Origin: JACMLD01 sp038207265
GTDB taxonomy: Bacteria; Bacteroidota; Bacteroidia; Chitinophagales; Chitinophagaceae
DNA length: 64,000 bases
Direction of reading: 5' to 3'
Assembly (NCBI GenBank): GCA_038207265.1
Contig: JBBQZZ010000001.1
Coordinates: forward strand, 310,001 to 374,000
Shown here piece by piece: positions 36,718 to 46,009 of the stretch. The notes below the pieces were generated by a model. That model was not told the origin of the DNA, searched no databases, and was given only the letters and a program-made list of their open reading frames with translations. Both the position numbers and the translations under genes were made by a program. Every line of letters starts with the position of its first letter. Position 1 is the stretch's first letter.

Positions 36718-39138
36718 ATGGACAAATTGTTTTACCTGGTTCCTGCAATGGGCATCATTGGCCTTTTATTTACAGCGGTAAGAAGTGCATGGGTATCTAA
36801 ACAAGATGCCGGGAATGAAAGGATGACTGAAATTGCCAAATATATATCAGAAGGTGCAATGGCATTTCTCAAAGCAGAATATAAAATACTTACCTATTTT
36901 GTAATTATTGCAGGGCTGCTGCTTGCGTTCATGGGTTATTCAAATCCTAAATCAAGTCCGGTAATTGCCATTGCCTTTGTAATTGGTGCTGTATTCAGCG
37001 CATTGGCTGGGTTTATCGGAATGCGTATTGCTACAAAAGCCAACGTGAGAACAGCACATGCAGCAAGAACAAGCCTTGCAAAAGCACTTGCGGTTTCTTT
37101 CACCGGGGGTAGTGTGATGGGATTGGGTGTTGCAGGTTTAGCAGTACTTGGATTAGGCGGTTTATTCATTATTTTTAAAATGATTTTTGCACCAGGAAGT
37201 GCGGTGGACAGCCAGGAAATGGAAAGAACCATTGAAGTGCTGACTGGTTTTTCATTGGGTGCCGAATCAATTGCATTATTTGCCCGGGTAGGTGGCGGTA
37301 TTTATACAAAAGCTGCTGACGTTGGTGCAGACCTAGTTGGTAAAGTAGAGGCAGGTATTCCGGAAGATGATCCCCGTAATCCTGCAACCATTGCAGATAA
37401 TGTAGGCGATAATGTTGGAGATGTAGCAGGCATGGGTGCCGATTTGTTTGGTTCTTATGTTGCAACAGTATTGGCAACAATGGTGTTGGGAAGAGAAACA
37501 ACTGCGCATGGCGATTCATTTGGTGGATTGTCTCCTATTCTTTTGCCAATGTTAATAGCTGGTTTTGGAATAGTCTTTTCTATAATAGGAACCTTTTTTG
37601 TGAAGATTTCTGAATCGGCTGGCAACAGTACCAGTGCAGTGCAAAAAGCATTGAATATGGGAAACTGGGGCTCCATAATATTGACGGCTATTGGTTGCTA
37701 TTTCCTGGTAAATTATCTACTACCCGATACATTGACGCTGCGTGGACATGATTTTACAAAGAATGGTGTATATGGAGCAATCATTGTTGGCCTTGCAGTG
37801 GGCACATTGATGAGCATGATTACCGAATACTATACTGCCATGGGTAAACGCCCGGTAAAAAGTATCGTTCGTCAGTCATCAACAGGTCATGCCACTAATA
37901 TAATTGGTGGACTTGCAATGGGTATGGAAAGTACTTTTCTGCCAATACTTGTTTTGGCTTCCGGCATTTATCTTTCCTTCTGGTGTGCAGGTTTATACGG
38001 TGTTGCAATCGCAGCCGCAGGTATGATGGCCACAACAGCTATGCAATTGGCCATTGATGCATTCGGTCCAATTGCAGACAACGCTGGCGGGATTGCTGAA
38101 ATGAGTGAATTGCCCAAAGAAGTTCGTGAAAAAACAGATATACTTGATGCAGTAGGAAATACAACTGCTGCGACTGGTAAAGGTTTTGCCATTGCTTCTG
38201 CTGCCCTTACTGCGCTGGCATTGTTTGCGGCTTTTGTTGGCATTTCAGGTATCAGTGGTATAGATATTTATAAAGCGCCCGTCCTGGCCGGACTGTTTGT
38301 GGGGGGAATGATTCCATTCATATTCTCTTCGCTGGCCATTCGTGCAGTTGGTGAAGCAGCAATGGCAATGGTAGAAGAAGTGCGCAGGCAGTTTCGCAGC
38401 ATTCCCGGCATAATGGAAGGAACGGGTAAGCCTGAATATGATAAGTGCGTTGCTATTTCAACTGATGCATCCATAAGAAAAATGATGCTCCCTGGCGCGA
38501 TTACGATACTTTCTCCCCTGATCATTGGATTTGCTTTTGGTCCGGAAGTATTGGGCGGTTTTTTAGCAGGAGCAACGGTTAGTGGGGTATTAATGGGTAT
38601 GTTTCAAAATAATGCGGGTGGTGCGTGGGACAATGCTAAAAAATCTTTTGAAAAAGGAGTTGATATTAACGGACAGATTTACTATAAAGGATCTGACCCG
38701 CATAAAGCATCTGTTACCGGCGATACGGTGGGTGATCCTTTTAAAGATACTTCGGGCCCGTCTATGAACATTTTAATTAAACTGATGTCAATTGTTTCAT
38801 TGGTTATTGCTCCCACACTGGCTGGTATGCATCATACCGGTAATACTGCAAGCAACGAAAGAAAGATTGAAATGAAAGTTATGGTTGATAAATCAGGAGA
38901 TAAATCAGATGCGACAATAACAATAGATGGAAACGATGCCGGAAAGGAATTGCAAAAATTAGTTGACGCCCTGAAAGCAGACAAGATGGATGACAATGGA
39001 AATCTTTCTGTTGAATTGAAAAATGGCGAATTGTCTATAAATGGGAAAAAACAAACTTCAGAAATCATCAAAAAGTACGAACCATATTTTGATGGAAAAA
39101 AAGATTTAAATTTTTCTATCAAAATTGAAGATAAATAA
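36718..39138 (+). CDS. hppA: K+-dependent membrane-bound pyrophosphatase
   Basis: This 806-residue integral membrane pyrophosphatase couples PPi hydrolysis to outward pumping of H+ and/or Na+. The catalytic segment EDDPRNPATIADNVGDNVGD is present at about 218-237. GNTTAATGKG at about 480 has alanine and glycine where K+-independent enzymes have lysine and threonine, so it should need K+. The pumped ion cannot be fixed from what I can see. About 100 residues after the last membrane helix (from roughly 706, beginning NERKIEMKVMVDK) form an extra soluble C-terminal part that most family members lack. A terminator follows at 39175. Confidence 0.94.
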   Translation: MDKLFYLVPAMGIIGLLFTAVRSAWVSKQDAGNERMTEIAKYISEGAMAFLKAEYKILTYFVIIAGLLLAFMGYSNPKSSPVIAIAFVIGAVFSALAGFIGMRIATKANVRTAHAARTSLAKALAVSFTGGSVMGLGVAGLAVLGLGGLFIIFKMIFAPGSAVDSQEMERTIEVLTGFSLGAESIALFARVGGGIYTKAADVGADLVGKVEAGIPEDDPRNPATIADNVGDNVGDVAGMGADLFGSYVATVLATMVLGRETTAHGDSFGGLSPILLPMLIAGFGIVFSIIGTFFVKISESAGNSTSAVQKALNMGNWGSIILTAIGCYFLVNYLLPDTLTLRGHDFTKNGVYGAIIVGLAVGTLMSMITEYYTAMGKRPVKSIVRQSSTGHATNIIGGLAMGMESTFLPILVLASGIYLSFWCAGLYGVAIAAAGMMATTAMQLAIDAFGPIADNAGGIAEMSELPKEVREKTDILDAVGNTTAATGKGFAIASAALTALALFAAFVGISGISGIDIYKAPVLAGLFVGGMIPFIFSSLAIRAVGEAAMAMVEEVRRQFRSIPGIMEGTGKPEYDKCVAISTDASIRKMMLPGAITILSPLIIGFAFGPEVLGGFLAGATVSGVLMGMFQNNAGGAWDNAKKSFEKGVDINGQIYYKGSDPHKASVTGDTVGDPFKDTSGPSMNILIKLMSIVSLVIAPTLAGMHHTGNTASNERKIEMKVMVDKSGDKSDATITIDGNDAGKELQKLVDALKADKMDDNGNLSVELKNGELSINGKKQTSEIIKKYEPYFDGKKDLNFSIKIEDK

Positions 39139-39174
39139 TATATTCGCATTGCATTAATTAGGTACATAATACCG

Positions 39175-39206
39175 AAAGCCCGTTGTGTCTACATCGGGCT
39201 TTTTTA
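39175..39206 (+). terminator. Rho-independent terminator after hppA
   Basis: AAAGCCCG (39175-39182) pairs with CGGGCTTT (39195-39202) around a 12-base loop, followed by further T residues. It ends the hppA transcript. Confidence 0.85.
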
Positions 39207-39409
39207 ATTTTAGTAACTGCTACCAGGATGATCCCAATAACATCTATATGGCAACTTCAATAAGGAATAATTCACCAAAATATTTTTCCATCGACCGACA
39301 AAATTCCGCCCGTTCCAAAAAACTTCTATAAATCCTGAAACAAATCTTCTGTTAATGCTACCTTAAAAAGCCGTAAATCCAACCTCGTGGAGAAATCCAG
39401 TGATATTAT

Positions 39410-39425
39410 TACGAAAATGATCGTA
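39410..39425. promoter_or_regulatory. Dyad TACGA-N6-TCGTA, candidate BlaI-type operator
   Basis: A perfect 5+5 inverted repeat 24 bases before the BlaI-like start at 39449. BlaI/MecI regulators usually repress their own operon by binding a TACA/TGTA-type dyad. This site has a related but different half-site. It is the most likely autoregulatory operator in the gap, by inference. Confidence 0.4.
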
Positions 39426-39448
39426 TATTAGTGGACAAAGTAACTATT

Positions 39449-39829
39449 ATGGCAACCAGCAAATATGTAAAACCTACAGAAGGCGAACTGGAAATATTAC
39501 GCGTGATTTGGGAAAAGGGTCTGGCCAGCGTTAGAGATGTACATGAAGAACTGGCCAAAACAAAAGATGTAGGCTATACCACAACCCTCAAACTAATGCA
39601 GATCATGAATGAGAAGGGATTGGTGAAAAGGGATAAGTCGAGCCGGGCACATTACTATACCGCTGCCGTGAGCAAAGAAAAAACCCAGAAACACCTGCTT
39701 GGCAAAATGATTGATGGATTGTTTGGCGGTTCCCCTACCCAACTGGTAATACAGGCATTGGGTAATTACAAAGCAAGTGAAGAAGAAATTGAGGAAATCC
39801 AGCAATTACTCAATCATCTTAAAAAATAA
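39449..39829 (+). CDS. BlaI/MecI/CopY family transcriptional repressor
   Basis: A 126-residue winged-helix regulator, counted from the ATG at 39449; an in-frame GTG at 39431 would add six residues. The sequence PTEGELEILRVIWEKGLASVRDVHEEL is the classic BlaI start, and YTTTLKLMQIMNEKGLVKRDKS is the recognition helix and wing. A C-terminal dimerisation helix follows. BlaI proteins repress target genes until cleaved after a signal from a membrane M56 peptidase, and such a gene follows only 6 bases later. The pair therefore looks like a signal-responsive unit; the inducer and target genes are not evident. Confidence 0.92.
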   Translation: MATSKYVKPTEGELEILRVIWEKGLASVRDVHEELAKTKDVGYTTTLKLMQIMNEKGLVKRDKSSRAHYYTAAVSKEKTQKHLLGKMIDGLFGGSPTQLVIQALGNYKASEEEIEEIQQLLNHLKK

Positions 39830-39835
39830 TTTTTC

Positions 39836-41653
39836 ATGTCTTTCTTTACCGCCTCTCCATTTCTAAAAGTATTGGGTTGGGCACTGCTGAACAGCATTTG
39901 GCAGTTTATGTTGTTGTGCCTGGTATATTGGTTTATCACAACACTTTTCAAAAGAATGACCGCAATGGCAAAGCATGCAATTGCTGTATACCTGCTGTTT
40001 GCCGGCTGCATTTATTTTCTTTTTATCCTTATATGGAAATTTATTTCTATTCAGTCAGCAGGTTCGGTTGCAGATGCTTTTATATTAAGGGATTCATTCT
40101 TTTATAGCGTCTGGCATACCGCAAATTCATTGGCAGATGTGGTCATTCCTTATTGCGCGGTTATGTATATCTGCTGGATCCTGGCCCTGTTTATTAAATT
40201 TTCAGTTTTCGTGAAATATTCACAGGCGCTGCCGGCAAAAGAAACGCAAAAAATGAGTGCGAGTTGGAGAACTTATGTAAAAACAGTGGCTGATCAGCTG
40301 GGTATTGAGAAACCCGTGAAGATTTTACTATCAATGCAGGTAGACACACCACAGGTGTTGGGATTTATCAAGCCTGTTATCTTAATGCCTTTTGCCTGTC
40401 TTAGTCAACTGACAACCGCTCAACTGGAAGCAATTTTATTGCATGAATTGGTACACATCAAACGCAATGACTACTTAATAAATCTTTTCGTTGCTTTTTC
40501 GGAAATTGTATTCTTCTTTAATCCATTTGTTTCACTACTGGTAAATGCAATCCGAAAAGAAAGAGAATACAGTTGCGACGATATGGTGATGCAATTCCAG
40601 TTTCAGCCCCGTCAATATGCTGCAGCCTTGCTCACGTTAGAAAAAAATCGCAGGATGCCTGTGACTTTTGGAATTGCTGTCAGCGGGAAAAATACAAAAC
40701 AATTACTGGCTCGTATAGAACGCATTGCAGGTGTAAATAGAAAGCAACCCATCAGACCTTCTTTTAAAGCTTGCCTGGCAGCAGTGATTGCTTTGTTACT
40801 AATTGCAACCATGAACCCGGTGAAAATGGTTACAAGTAAAAACGGTGTTCCTGCAGTATCGGTAGCAGTAGTTAATTCAAAGTTCCAAACAAACAGTAAT
40901 TACTCCATCAGCGGGACCGGTAAGATAAAAACTCAAACCGCCATTCAACATAAAAAAAATACCCGTTCAAAAACTATATCAGCAAACTGTGAAGATCTGC
41001 CCATCAATTCAAATGATGAAGGTTGGAGTACCGTTGTGACTGCAGGGGATGGGTCAGCCGGAGATGAACCGCAAACTGCCGCAAGTTCTTCACCCATTGA
41101 TTATGCATTACCCGAAGGGGAAACTGCTGTGGCTCCTGCACCAGAATTGGCAACTGTAACACCTTATGTTCCGGCCAATAGTTTTTCTTATCATATTATC
41201 CAGGATACTACTGTGCCGAAAACCAAAGGCGAAACTTACCAGGAGTTGCTGGCAAGGGAGGCTTTGATAAAAGCGAAAAAAGCAATGAATGTTATCAACT
41301 GGCAAAAAATTGAGAAGCAAATGAAATATAGCGCCCGCGATCTGGCAAAATTAAAATCTGAAATAACCAGGGAACTGGTCAATCTCAACTGGCAGCAAAT
41401 AAATAAGGATGTACAAACTGAAATGCAGGGCGAACATATCCAAAAAGCAGTACAGGCAATCCGCCAGGAAAACCTGCTTAAACTATACCAGCAATACGAA
41501 ACCAATAGCGAATTGATCAATAAACAACTGCTGGAAAGCGATCAACTCCTGAAAGCATCAGACAAAAAGATGCAGTCCACCCGGCAACAACTACTTCAAA
41601 AACAAAAACAGGCGCAGGAGGAATTGAAAAAACAACGTATCATTTATATTTAA
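39836..41653 (+). CDS. M56 (BlaR1-like) family membrane metallopeptidase
   Basis: A 605-residue protein with four N-terminal-half membrane segments, including ones at about 20-40, 50-72 and 100-122. The zinc motif HELVH is at 203-207, and a downstream REREYSCDD region supplies the third ligand. A further membrane segment lies at about 313-330. The C-terminal 270 residues are probably periplasmic: a Ser/Thr/Pro-rich linker and a long Gln/Lys-rich helical stretch (about 490-600). It lacks the penicillin-binding domain of true BlaR1, so the signal is probably not a beta-lactam. Paired with the BlaI-like repressor, it likely cleaves it. Confidence 0.9.
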   Translation: MSFFTASPFLKVLGWALLNSIWQFMLLCLVYWFITTLFKRMTAMAKHAIAVYLLFAGCIYFLFILIWKFISIQSAGSVADAFILRDSFFYSVWHTANSLADVVIPYCAVMYICWILALFIKFSVFVKYSQALPAKETQKMSASWRTYVKTVADQLGIEKPVKILLSMQVDTPQVLGFIKPVILMPFACLSQLTTAQLEAILLHELVHIKRNDYLINLFVAFSEIVFFFNPFVSLLVNAIRKEREYSCDDMVMQFQFQPRQYAAALLTLEKNRRMPVTFGIAVSGKNTKQLLARIERIAGVNRKQPIRPSFKACLAAVIALLLIATMNPVKMVTSKNGVPAVSVAVVNSKFQTNSNYSISGTGKIKTQTAIQHKKNTRSKTISANCEDLPINSNDEGWSTVVTAGDGSAGDEPQTAASSSPIDYALPEGETAVAPAPELATVTPYVPANSFSYHIIQDTTVPKTKGETYQELLAREALIKAKKAMNVINWQKIEKQMKYSARDLAKLKSEITRELVNLNWQQINKDVQTEMQGEHIQKAVQAIRQENLLKLYQQYETNSELINKQLLESDQLLKASDKKMQSTRQQLLQKQKQAQEELKKQRIIYI

Positions 41654-41822
41654 CCCGGCGCTTCTTCCTGATTTACTTATTTTTTGTACTTGTTATTAAT
41701 TAATCCCTGTGCTATCAAAGTAAATTTGACGGTTGTTGATCTTATAAAACTTACTTTTTCTTAGCACGAATCTTAATATTTGGTTTGTCTTTATTCTCTT
41801 ACATTCGTGGCAATTTACGAGT

Positions 41823-42704
41823 ATGAAACTTGAACTTCTGGATTTCAGGGAGTTGGAAAATTACCCTTCCGGCTCTGGCATCGAATTTTTTGACGATAAG
41901 GTTTACATGGTAGGCGATGATGCAAAGGATTTGCTGATCATGAATAAAAAGTGGAATAAACCTGAATTGGTTAACTTATTTGATTCGGCAGCAAAAAAAA
42001 TTCCAAAGGAATCAAAATCTGACCTGGAGACGATGACCGTTTTACAGTTGGAAAAAAAGCCTCATTTGCTGATCATCGGTTCTGGTTCATCAGTTGGCAG
42101 CAATAAAGGGCTACTTTTTAATATTAAGTCCAGGGCCAAAACATGGCTCGATCTTACGGTCTTTTACCAAAGAATAAAAGCTGCTGGAATTAACTCCCTG
42201 AATATAGAAGGGGTTGCATTGGTCTACGACTACCTGGTAATGGTTAACAGGGGCAACAATACATATCCTCACAACCATCTTATTGTTACAAAACCGGGGT
42301 TTTATAAACAACAGGAAGACGCTCCCCTTGAAATACTAAAAATTGATTTTTCAAATCTCAGCAAGGAAAACCTAGGAGTATCCGGTCTTACCTATTCAGA
42401 TAAACACGAAGATCTTTTCCTTACCATTTCAACTGAAAATAAGCCCAATTCAATAGATGATGGTACCATCGGAAAGAGTTACCTGGGTATTATTGAAAAC
42501 TTATACCGAAAAATAGGTCGTGAGAAATTATCCATTAAAGTGAATCAGTTGATTGATTTAAATGATGCCGATAAAAAATTTAAAGGCTTTAAAATTGAGT
42601 CCGTTTGTATCCAGTCTGAAAAAGACCACAGTCTGAAATTGCATCTTGTGGCAGATAACGACACGGGAAAAAGCTACTTGTTCAAAACTTACGTAAGTTG
42701 GTAA
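41823..42704 (+). CDS. Conserved hypothetical protein, possibly DUF6929-like
   Basis: A 293-residue protein without signal peptide or membrane segment. It opens MKLELLDFRELENYPSGSG and has repeated beta-strand stretches (DKVYMVGDDAKDLLIMNKKW and LNIEGVALVYDYLVMVNRGN) that suggest a beta-propeller. It resembles a Bacteroidota family of unknown function, possibly the one called DUF6929, but I am not certain. A weak promoter-like TTTG-N17-TACATTCG lies at about 41779-41807. Its neighbours give no clear hint of role. Confidence 0.75.
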   Translation: MKLELLDFRELENYPSGSGIEFFDDKVYMVGDDAKDLLIMNKKWNKPELVNLFDSAAKKIPKESKSDLETMTVLQLEKKPHLLIIGSGSSVGSNKGLLFNIKSRAKTWLDLTVFYQRIKAAGINSLNIEGVALVYDYLVMVNRGNNTYPHNHLIVTKPGFYKQQEDAPLEILKIDFSNLSKENLGVSGLTYSDKHEDLFLTISTENKPNSIDDGTIGKSYLGIIENLYRKIGREKLSIKVNQLIDLNDADKKFKGFKIESVCIQSEKDHSLKLHLVADNDTGKSYLFKTYVSW

Positions 42705-42817
42705 TCCGTTTTTATTTTAGTTTGCAAATAAAATCTTTTTCCCAAAGCCAGAAGTAAGATCGCGTCATTCAGAACTGATAGCCGCAATAAACCAAAGCAG
42801 GGATTTTTTTCAGTAAT

Positions 42818-44335
42818 ATGAAATCTTCCCGAATCAAACCTGTTTTATTAAAAAATGCCGATAGCATAATTGCTGCACTGGCGGGAATGGTTATTATCTT
42901 CTTTTTTACCCGTCACAGTGGAATCGGGATCTCACCAGATGCCGTTGTTTATTCCAGCGTTGCTGAACACATTTTGCAATATGGGTATCCAAAAGACTAT
43001 AATCAAAGTGCAGTAACGGATTTTCCATTATTATATCCGTTATTTCTCAGCCTGATTGGATTTCTTACAGGCACAAAAGTACTTGTCTTTGCGCCTGTGT
43101 TGAACGCTTTTCTTTTTGCCATTGTTATATTTCTGAGCGGACGAGCCATGAACCGGTTGAACATTTTTTCAAGGTGGCCCGGGATCTTTGCGCTGAGTTG
43201 CATTGTCATCAGTCCCTGTTTGATTGAAATCTACCCAATGCTATGGTCAGAAACCGTTTTCATATTATTGTTACTGATTTTTATTGTTACGCTTCGTCGA
43301 TATTTTCAAAATCACCAGACTAGCGCCTTACTTATTGCTGCGGGCATTGCTGCACTCGCCACCGTTACCCGTTATGCAGGTATAACAATGATAGCAACAG
43401 GTACTTTGCTATTATTACTGGATAAACAGCCAGGTATAAAAAAGAAAATGACTGGTTTGATCGTATTCATCAGCGTTAGTCCCCTTTTATTTATTATCAA
43501 TCTTGCCAGAAACTATTATATCAGCGGCACGTTAATGGGTCACCGGGAAAAAGCCATCAGGTCGCTTGCAACTAATATTCACGATGCAGGCGCCGTATTC
43601 TGTGATTGGTTACCATTCGTTCATGGCCATAACAATCTAGCTTCCGCTGTTTTTGTAATCGTAACACTGGGATTTATAATGCTTTGGTTTTGGCAATTCA
43701 CACAATTGGAACAACAATCTTCCTTTGAACTTATAGCAACTACTTTTTTCCTGGTTTATATGTTCTTCATTATCGCATCGGCCAGTCTTTCCCGTTTTGA
43801 AGAATTAAATAGCCGGCTGCTATCCCCGTTATTTATTCCTTTTGTATGGATAAACATTGCACTGATTTCAACTTTGATAAAAAAAACCAGGAAGTCAATG
43901 ACAAAGTTTTTTTCAATGGCCACCGCAACTATCTTTTTTATCGCATTTCAATACCAGCAATTAAGAGCAGACCTTGAAACCTGGGATGGTGTGAAAGATG
44001 CGGGGGTTCCTGGTTATACAGAAGATGAATGGAAACTATCTCCAACCGTAAAATATGTACAGCAAAACCTGTTTTTATTGGCGGATAGCATTACTATTTA
44101 TTCAAACGCCAATGATGCCATCTATTTTTTTACAGGTAAACATGCAATGTCATTGCCCCATAAAGATTTTGCAAATGAAAAGGCATTGTTCCTGCAAAAA
44201 CCCAATTGTTATGTGGTCTGGTTTAACAACGGAGAGAACCCCGACCAGGTAGATGCAAATTTCATCAGCACTGAAAAAAAAATGAAACTATTCAAACAGT
44301 TCGCAGATGGAGCGGTCTATTCTTTTCATAACTAG
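42818..44335 (+). CDS. ArnT/GT39-like integral membrane glycosyltransferase
   Basis: A 505-residue membrane protein with about ten to twelve hydrophobic segments and a soluble C-terminal part (about 405-505). The first periplasmic loop (GISPDAVVYSSVAEHILQYG) has the Asp expected for the GT-C catalytic centre of the GT39/GT83 type. These enzymes move a sugar from a polyprenyl-phosphate donor onto a lipid or protein on the outer face of the inner membrane. The acceptor here is unknown. It is transcribed alone, before the SulP transporter gene. Confidence 0.78.
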   Translation: MKSSRIKPVLLKNADSIIAALAGMVIIFFFTRHSGIGISPDAVVYSSVAEHILQYGYPKDYNQSAVTDFPLLYPLFLSLIGFLTGTKVLVFAPVLNAFLFAIVIFLSGRAMNRLNIFSRWPGIFALSCIVISPCLIEIYPMLWSETVFILLLLIFIVTLRRYFQNHQTSALLIAAGIAALATVTRYAGITMIATGTLLLLLDKQPGIKKKMTGLIVFISVSPLLFIINLARNYYISGTLMGHREKAIRSLATNIHDAGAVFCDWLPFVHGHNNLASAVFVIVTLGFIMLWFWQFTQLEQQSSFELIATTFFLVYMFFIIASASLSRFEELNSRLLSPLFIPFVWINIALISTLIKKTRKSMTKFFSMATATIFFIAFQYQQLRADLETWDGVKDAGVPGYTEDEWKLSPTVKYVQQNLFLLADSITIYSNANDAIYFFTGKHAMSLPHKDFANEKALFLQKPNCYVVWFNNGENPDQVDANFISTEKKMKLFKQFADGAVYSFHN

Positions 44336-44390
44336 CTGAAATATGTTTACATAAGTGACGTTGCTCAATACCCTGCAACTTCCGTTTCAT

Positions 44391-44398
44391 TATCTTTG
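44391..44398 (+). promoter_or_regulatory. -7-like box TATCTTTG at the SulP gene start
   Basis: TATCTTTG fits the -7 consensus and overlaps the upstream TTG codon (44396) that would otherwise be taken as the start of the SulP gene. If it is a real promoter, transcription begins near 44404 and translation must start further in, for example at the TTG at 44414. No -33 TTG at normal spacing is visible. Confidence 0.35.
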
Positions 44399-45961
44399 AC
44401 CAAACCCCCGGTATTGAGAAAAAAAATCAGGTATTACCGGCTTATCTGGTTAAAGCATGATCTTCCTGCAGGTCTCTCTGTATTCCTGGTTGCATTACCG
44501 CTTTGCCTTGGTATAGCCTTAGCTTCTGGAGCACCATTGTACGCGGGTATTCTTTCCGGAATAATAGGTGGCCTGGTGGTATCACTTATCAGCGGATCAC
44601 AATTAGGTGTTTCAGGACCAGCGGCAGGTTTATCTACAATTGTGGCCGCATCTATTATTTCGTTTGGTGATTACCAGCTTTTTTTGCTGGCCGTTGTGGT
44701 GTCAGGATTGTTCCAGGTAATTTTGGGCCTGCTTAAACTGGGAGTGATTGCCAATTACTTTCCTTCCGCCGTAATCAAAGGAATGTTAGCAGCCATCGGA
44801 ATTATTCTTATTTCCAAACAAATTCCTGTTGCATTGGGTTATGATCAACCAGATTTCTGGAGCAGTGGGTTTCTTACACTTTTTTCAAAACACTTTTTCG
44901 TCAATATTGAAAATCTAAACCTTCATACTACCCGGGGAGCAATTTTAATTACCCTTGTATCACTGAGTGTGATGGTGTTGTTGCAACAAAATTTTGCAAA
45001 GCGATTAAAATTTATTCCCGCACCGTTGCTGGCTGTACTTGCAGCTATCCTAATCAATGTATTGTTTTCAATTTTTACCGTTGGATATTCATTGAAGCAA
45101 ACCCAGCTTGTAAATATTCCCCCGAATATTTTTGGTAATATCTCGTTCCCTGCATTTCCGAAATTGTTTACCAATGCCCAGGTCTGGAAAGATGGTGTCA
45201 TTATGGGATTGCTGGCTACCCTGGAAACATTATTATGTGTTGAAGCAATTGACAAACTCGACAAACGCAACCGCATCACCCCGGTAAACCGCGAGTTGCT
45301 GGCACAAGGAACCGGCAATATGCTCTGCGGGCTACTGGGAGCGATTCCTATAACGGCAGTCATTGTGAGAGGAGCCGCTAATATTGATGCAGGCGGCAGA
45401 ACAAAACTATCTGCGTTCACACATGGCTTATTCCTGTTACTAACGGTCTTGTTTATCCCTTTTCTGCTTAATAAAATACCATATGCGGCTTTGGCCGCCG
45501 TGTTGATTATTACTGGTTACAATTTATCAAAACCGAAATTATACCGCAATATGTGGAGCCTGGGATGGAAACAATTTCTTCCTTTTATATTTACGATTGT
45601 TATTATTTTATTAACAGACTTACTCATTGGTGTGGTAACTGGCCTCGTGATTTCAATATACTTTATCATCCAGAATAATTTCAAAGCAGAGTATAAAATT
45701 CAGAGGACAAAGCAACATGAAACAGAGATTTTTTACATTAAGTTGAACAGCAATGTTACGTTTCTCAATAAAGTGAAGCTAAAAGATGCTCTTGACAGAA
45801 TTCCTGAATATTCTGTTTTAACCATTGATGGCAGTGAATGCAATTTTATTGATTATGATATTCTTGAAATCATCAGTGAATATGGCAACAAGGCGCATAA
45901 CCGTCATATAGAAATGCACCTGAAAGGAATTGAAAAAGTAAGCATAACAGCCATTCACTGA
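44396..45961 (+). CDS. SulP family inorganic anion transporter with STAS domain
   Basis: A SulP/SLC26-type transporter of up to 521 residues. The first half is a series of membrane helices starting with WLKHDLPAGLSVFLVALPLCLGI and including SQLGVSGPAAGLSTIV. The last 85 residues (about 437-521) form a STAS-like cytoplasmic domain (YSVLTIDGSECNFIDYDILE). Members carry sulfate, bicarbonate or other anions. No carbonic anhydrase gene is adjacent to point to bicarbonate. The start is uncertain: the frame opens at TTG 44396 without an ATG, and TTG 44414 (giving MRKKIRYYRL) is a good alternative. Confidence 0.88.
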   Translation: MTKPPVLRKKIRYYRLIWLKHDLPAGLSVFLVALPLCLGIALASGAPLYAGILSGIIGGLVVSLISGSQLGVSGPAAGLSTIVAASIISFGDYQLFLLAVVVSGLFQVILGLLKLGVIANYFPSAVIKGMLAAIGIILISKQIPVALGYDQPDFWSSGFLTLFSKHFFVNIENLNLHTTRGAILITLVSLSVMVLLQQNFAKRLKFIPAPLLAVLAAILINVLFSIFTVGYSLKQTQLVNIPPNIFGNISFPAFPKLFTNAQVWKDGVIMGLLATLETLLCVEAIDKLDKRNRITPVNRELLAQGTGNMLCGLLGAIPITAVIVRGAANIDAGGRTKLSAFTHGLFLLLTVLFIPFLLNKIPYAALAAVLIITGYNLSKPKLYRNMWSLGWKQFLPFIFTIVIILLTDLLIGVVTGLVISIYFIIQNNFKAEYKIQRTKQHETEIFYIKLNSNVTFLNKVKLKDALDRIPEYSVLTIDGSECNFIDYDILEIISEYGNKAHNRHIEMHLKGIEKVSITAIH

Positions 45962-46009
45962 TGGCAAGCGCACTTCCGGAAAACTGAATTGAAAGTTGTT
46001 GAATTCCCA

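Larger units (their letters stand above)
39139..39448. other. Intergenic region between hppA and the blaI-like gene
   Basis: These 310 bases hold the hppA terminator (39175-39206) and the TACGA/TCGTA dyad (39410-39425). The rest is AT-rich, with no gene visible. Confidence 0.5.
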
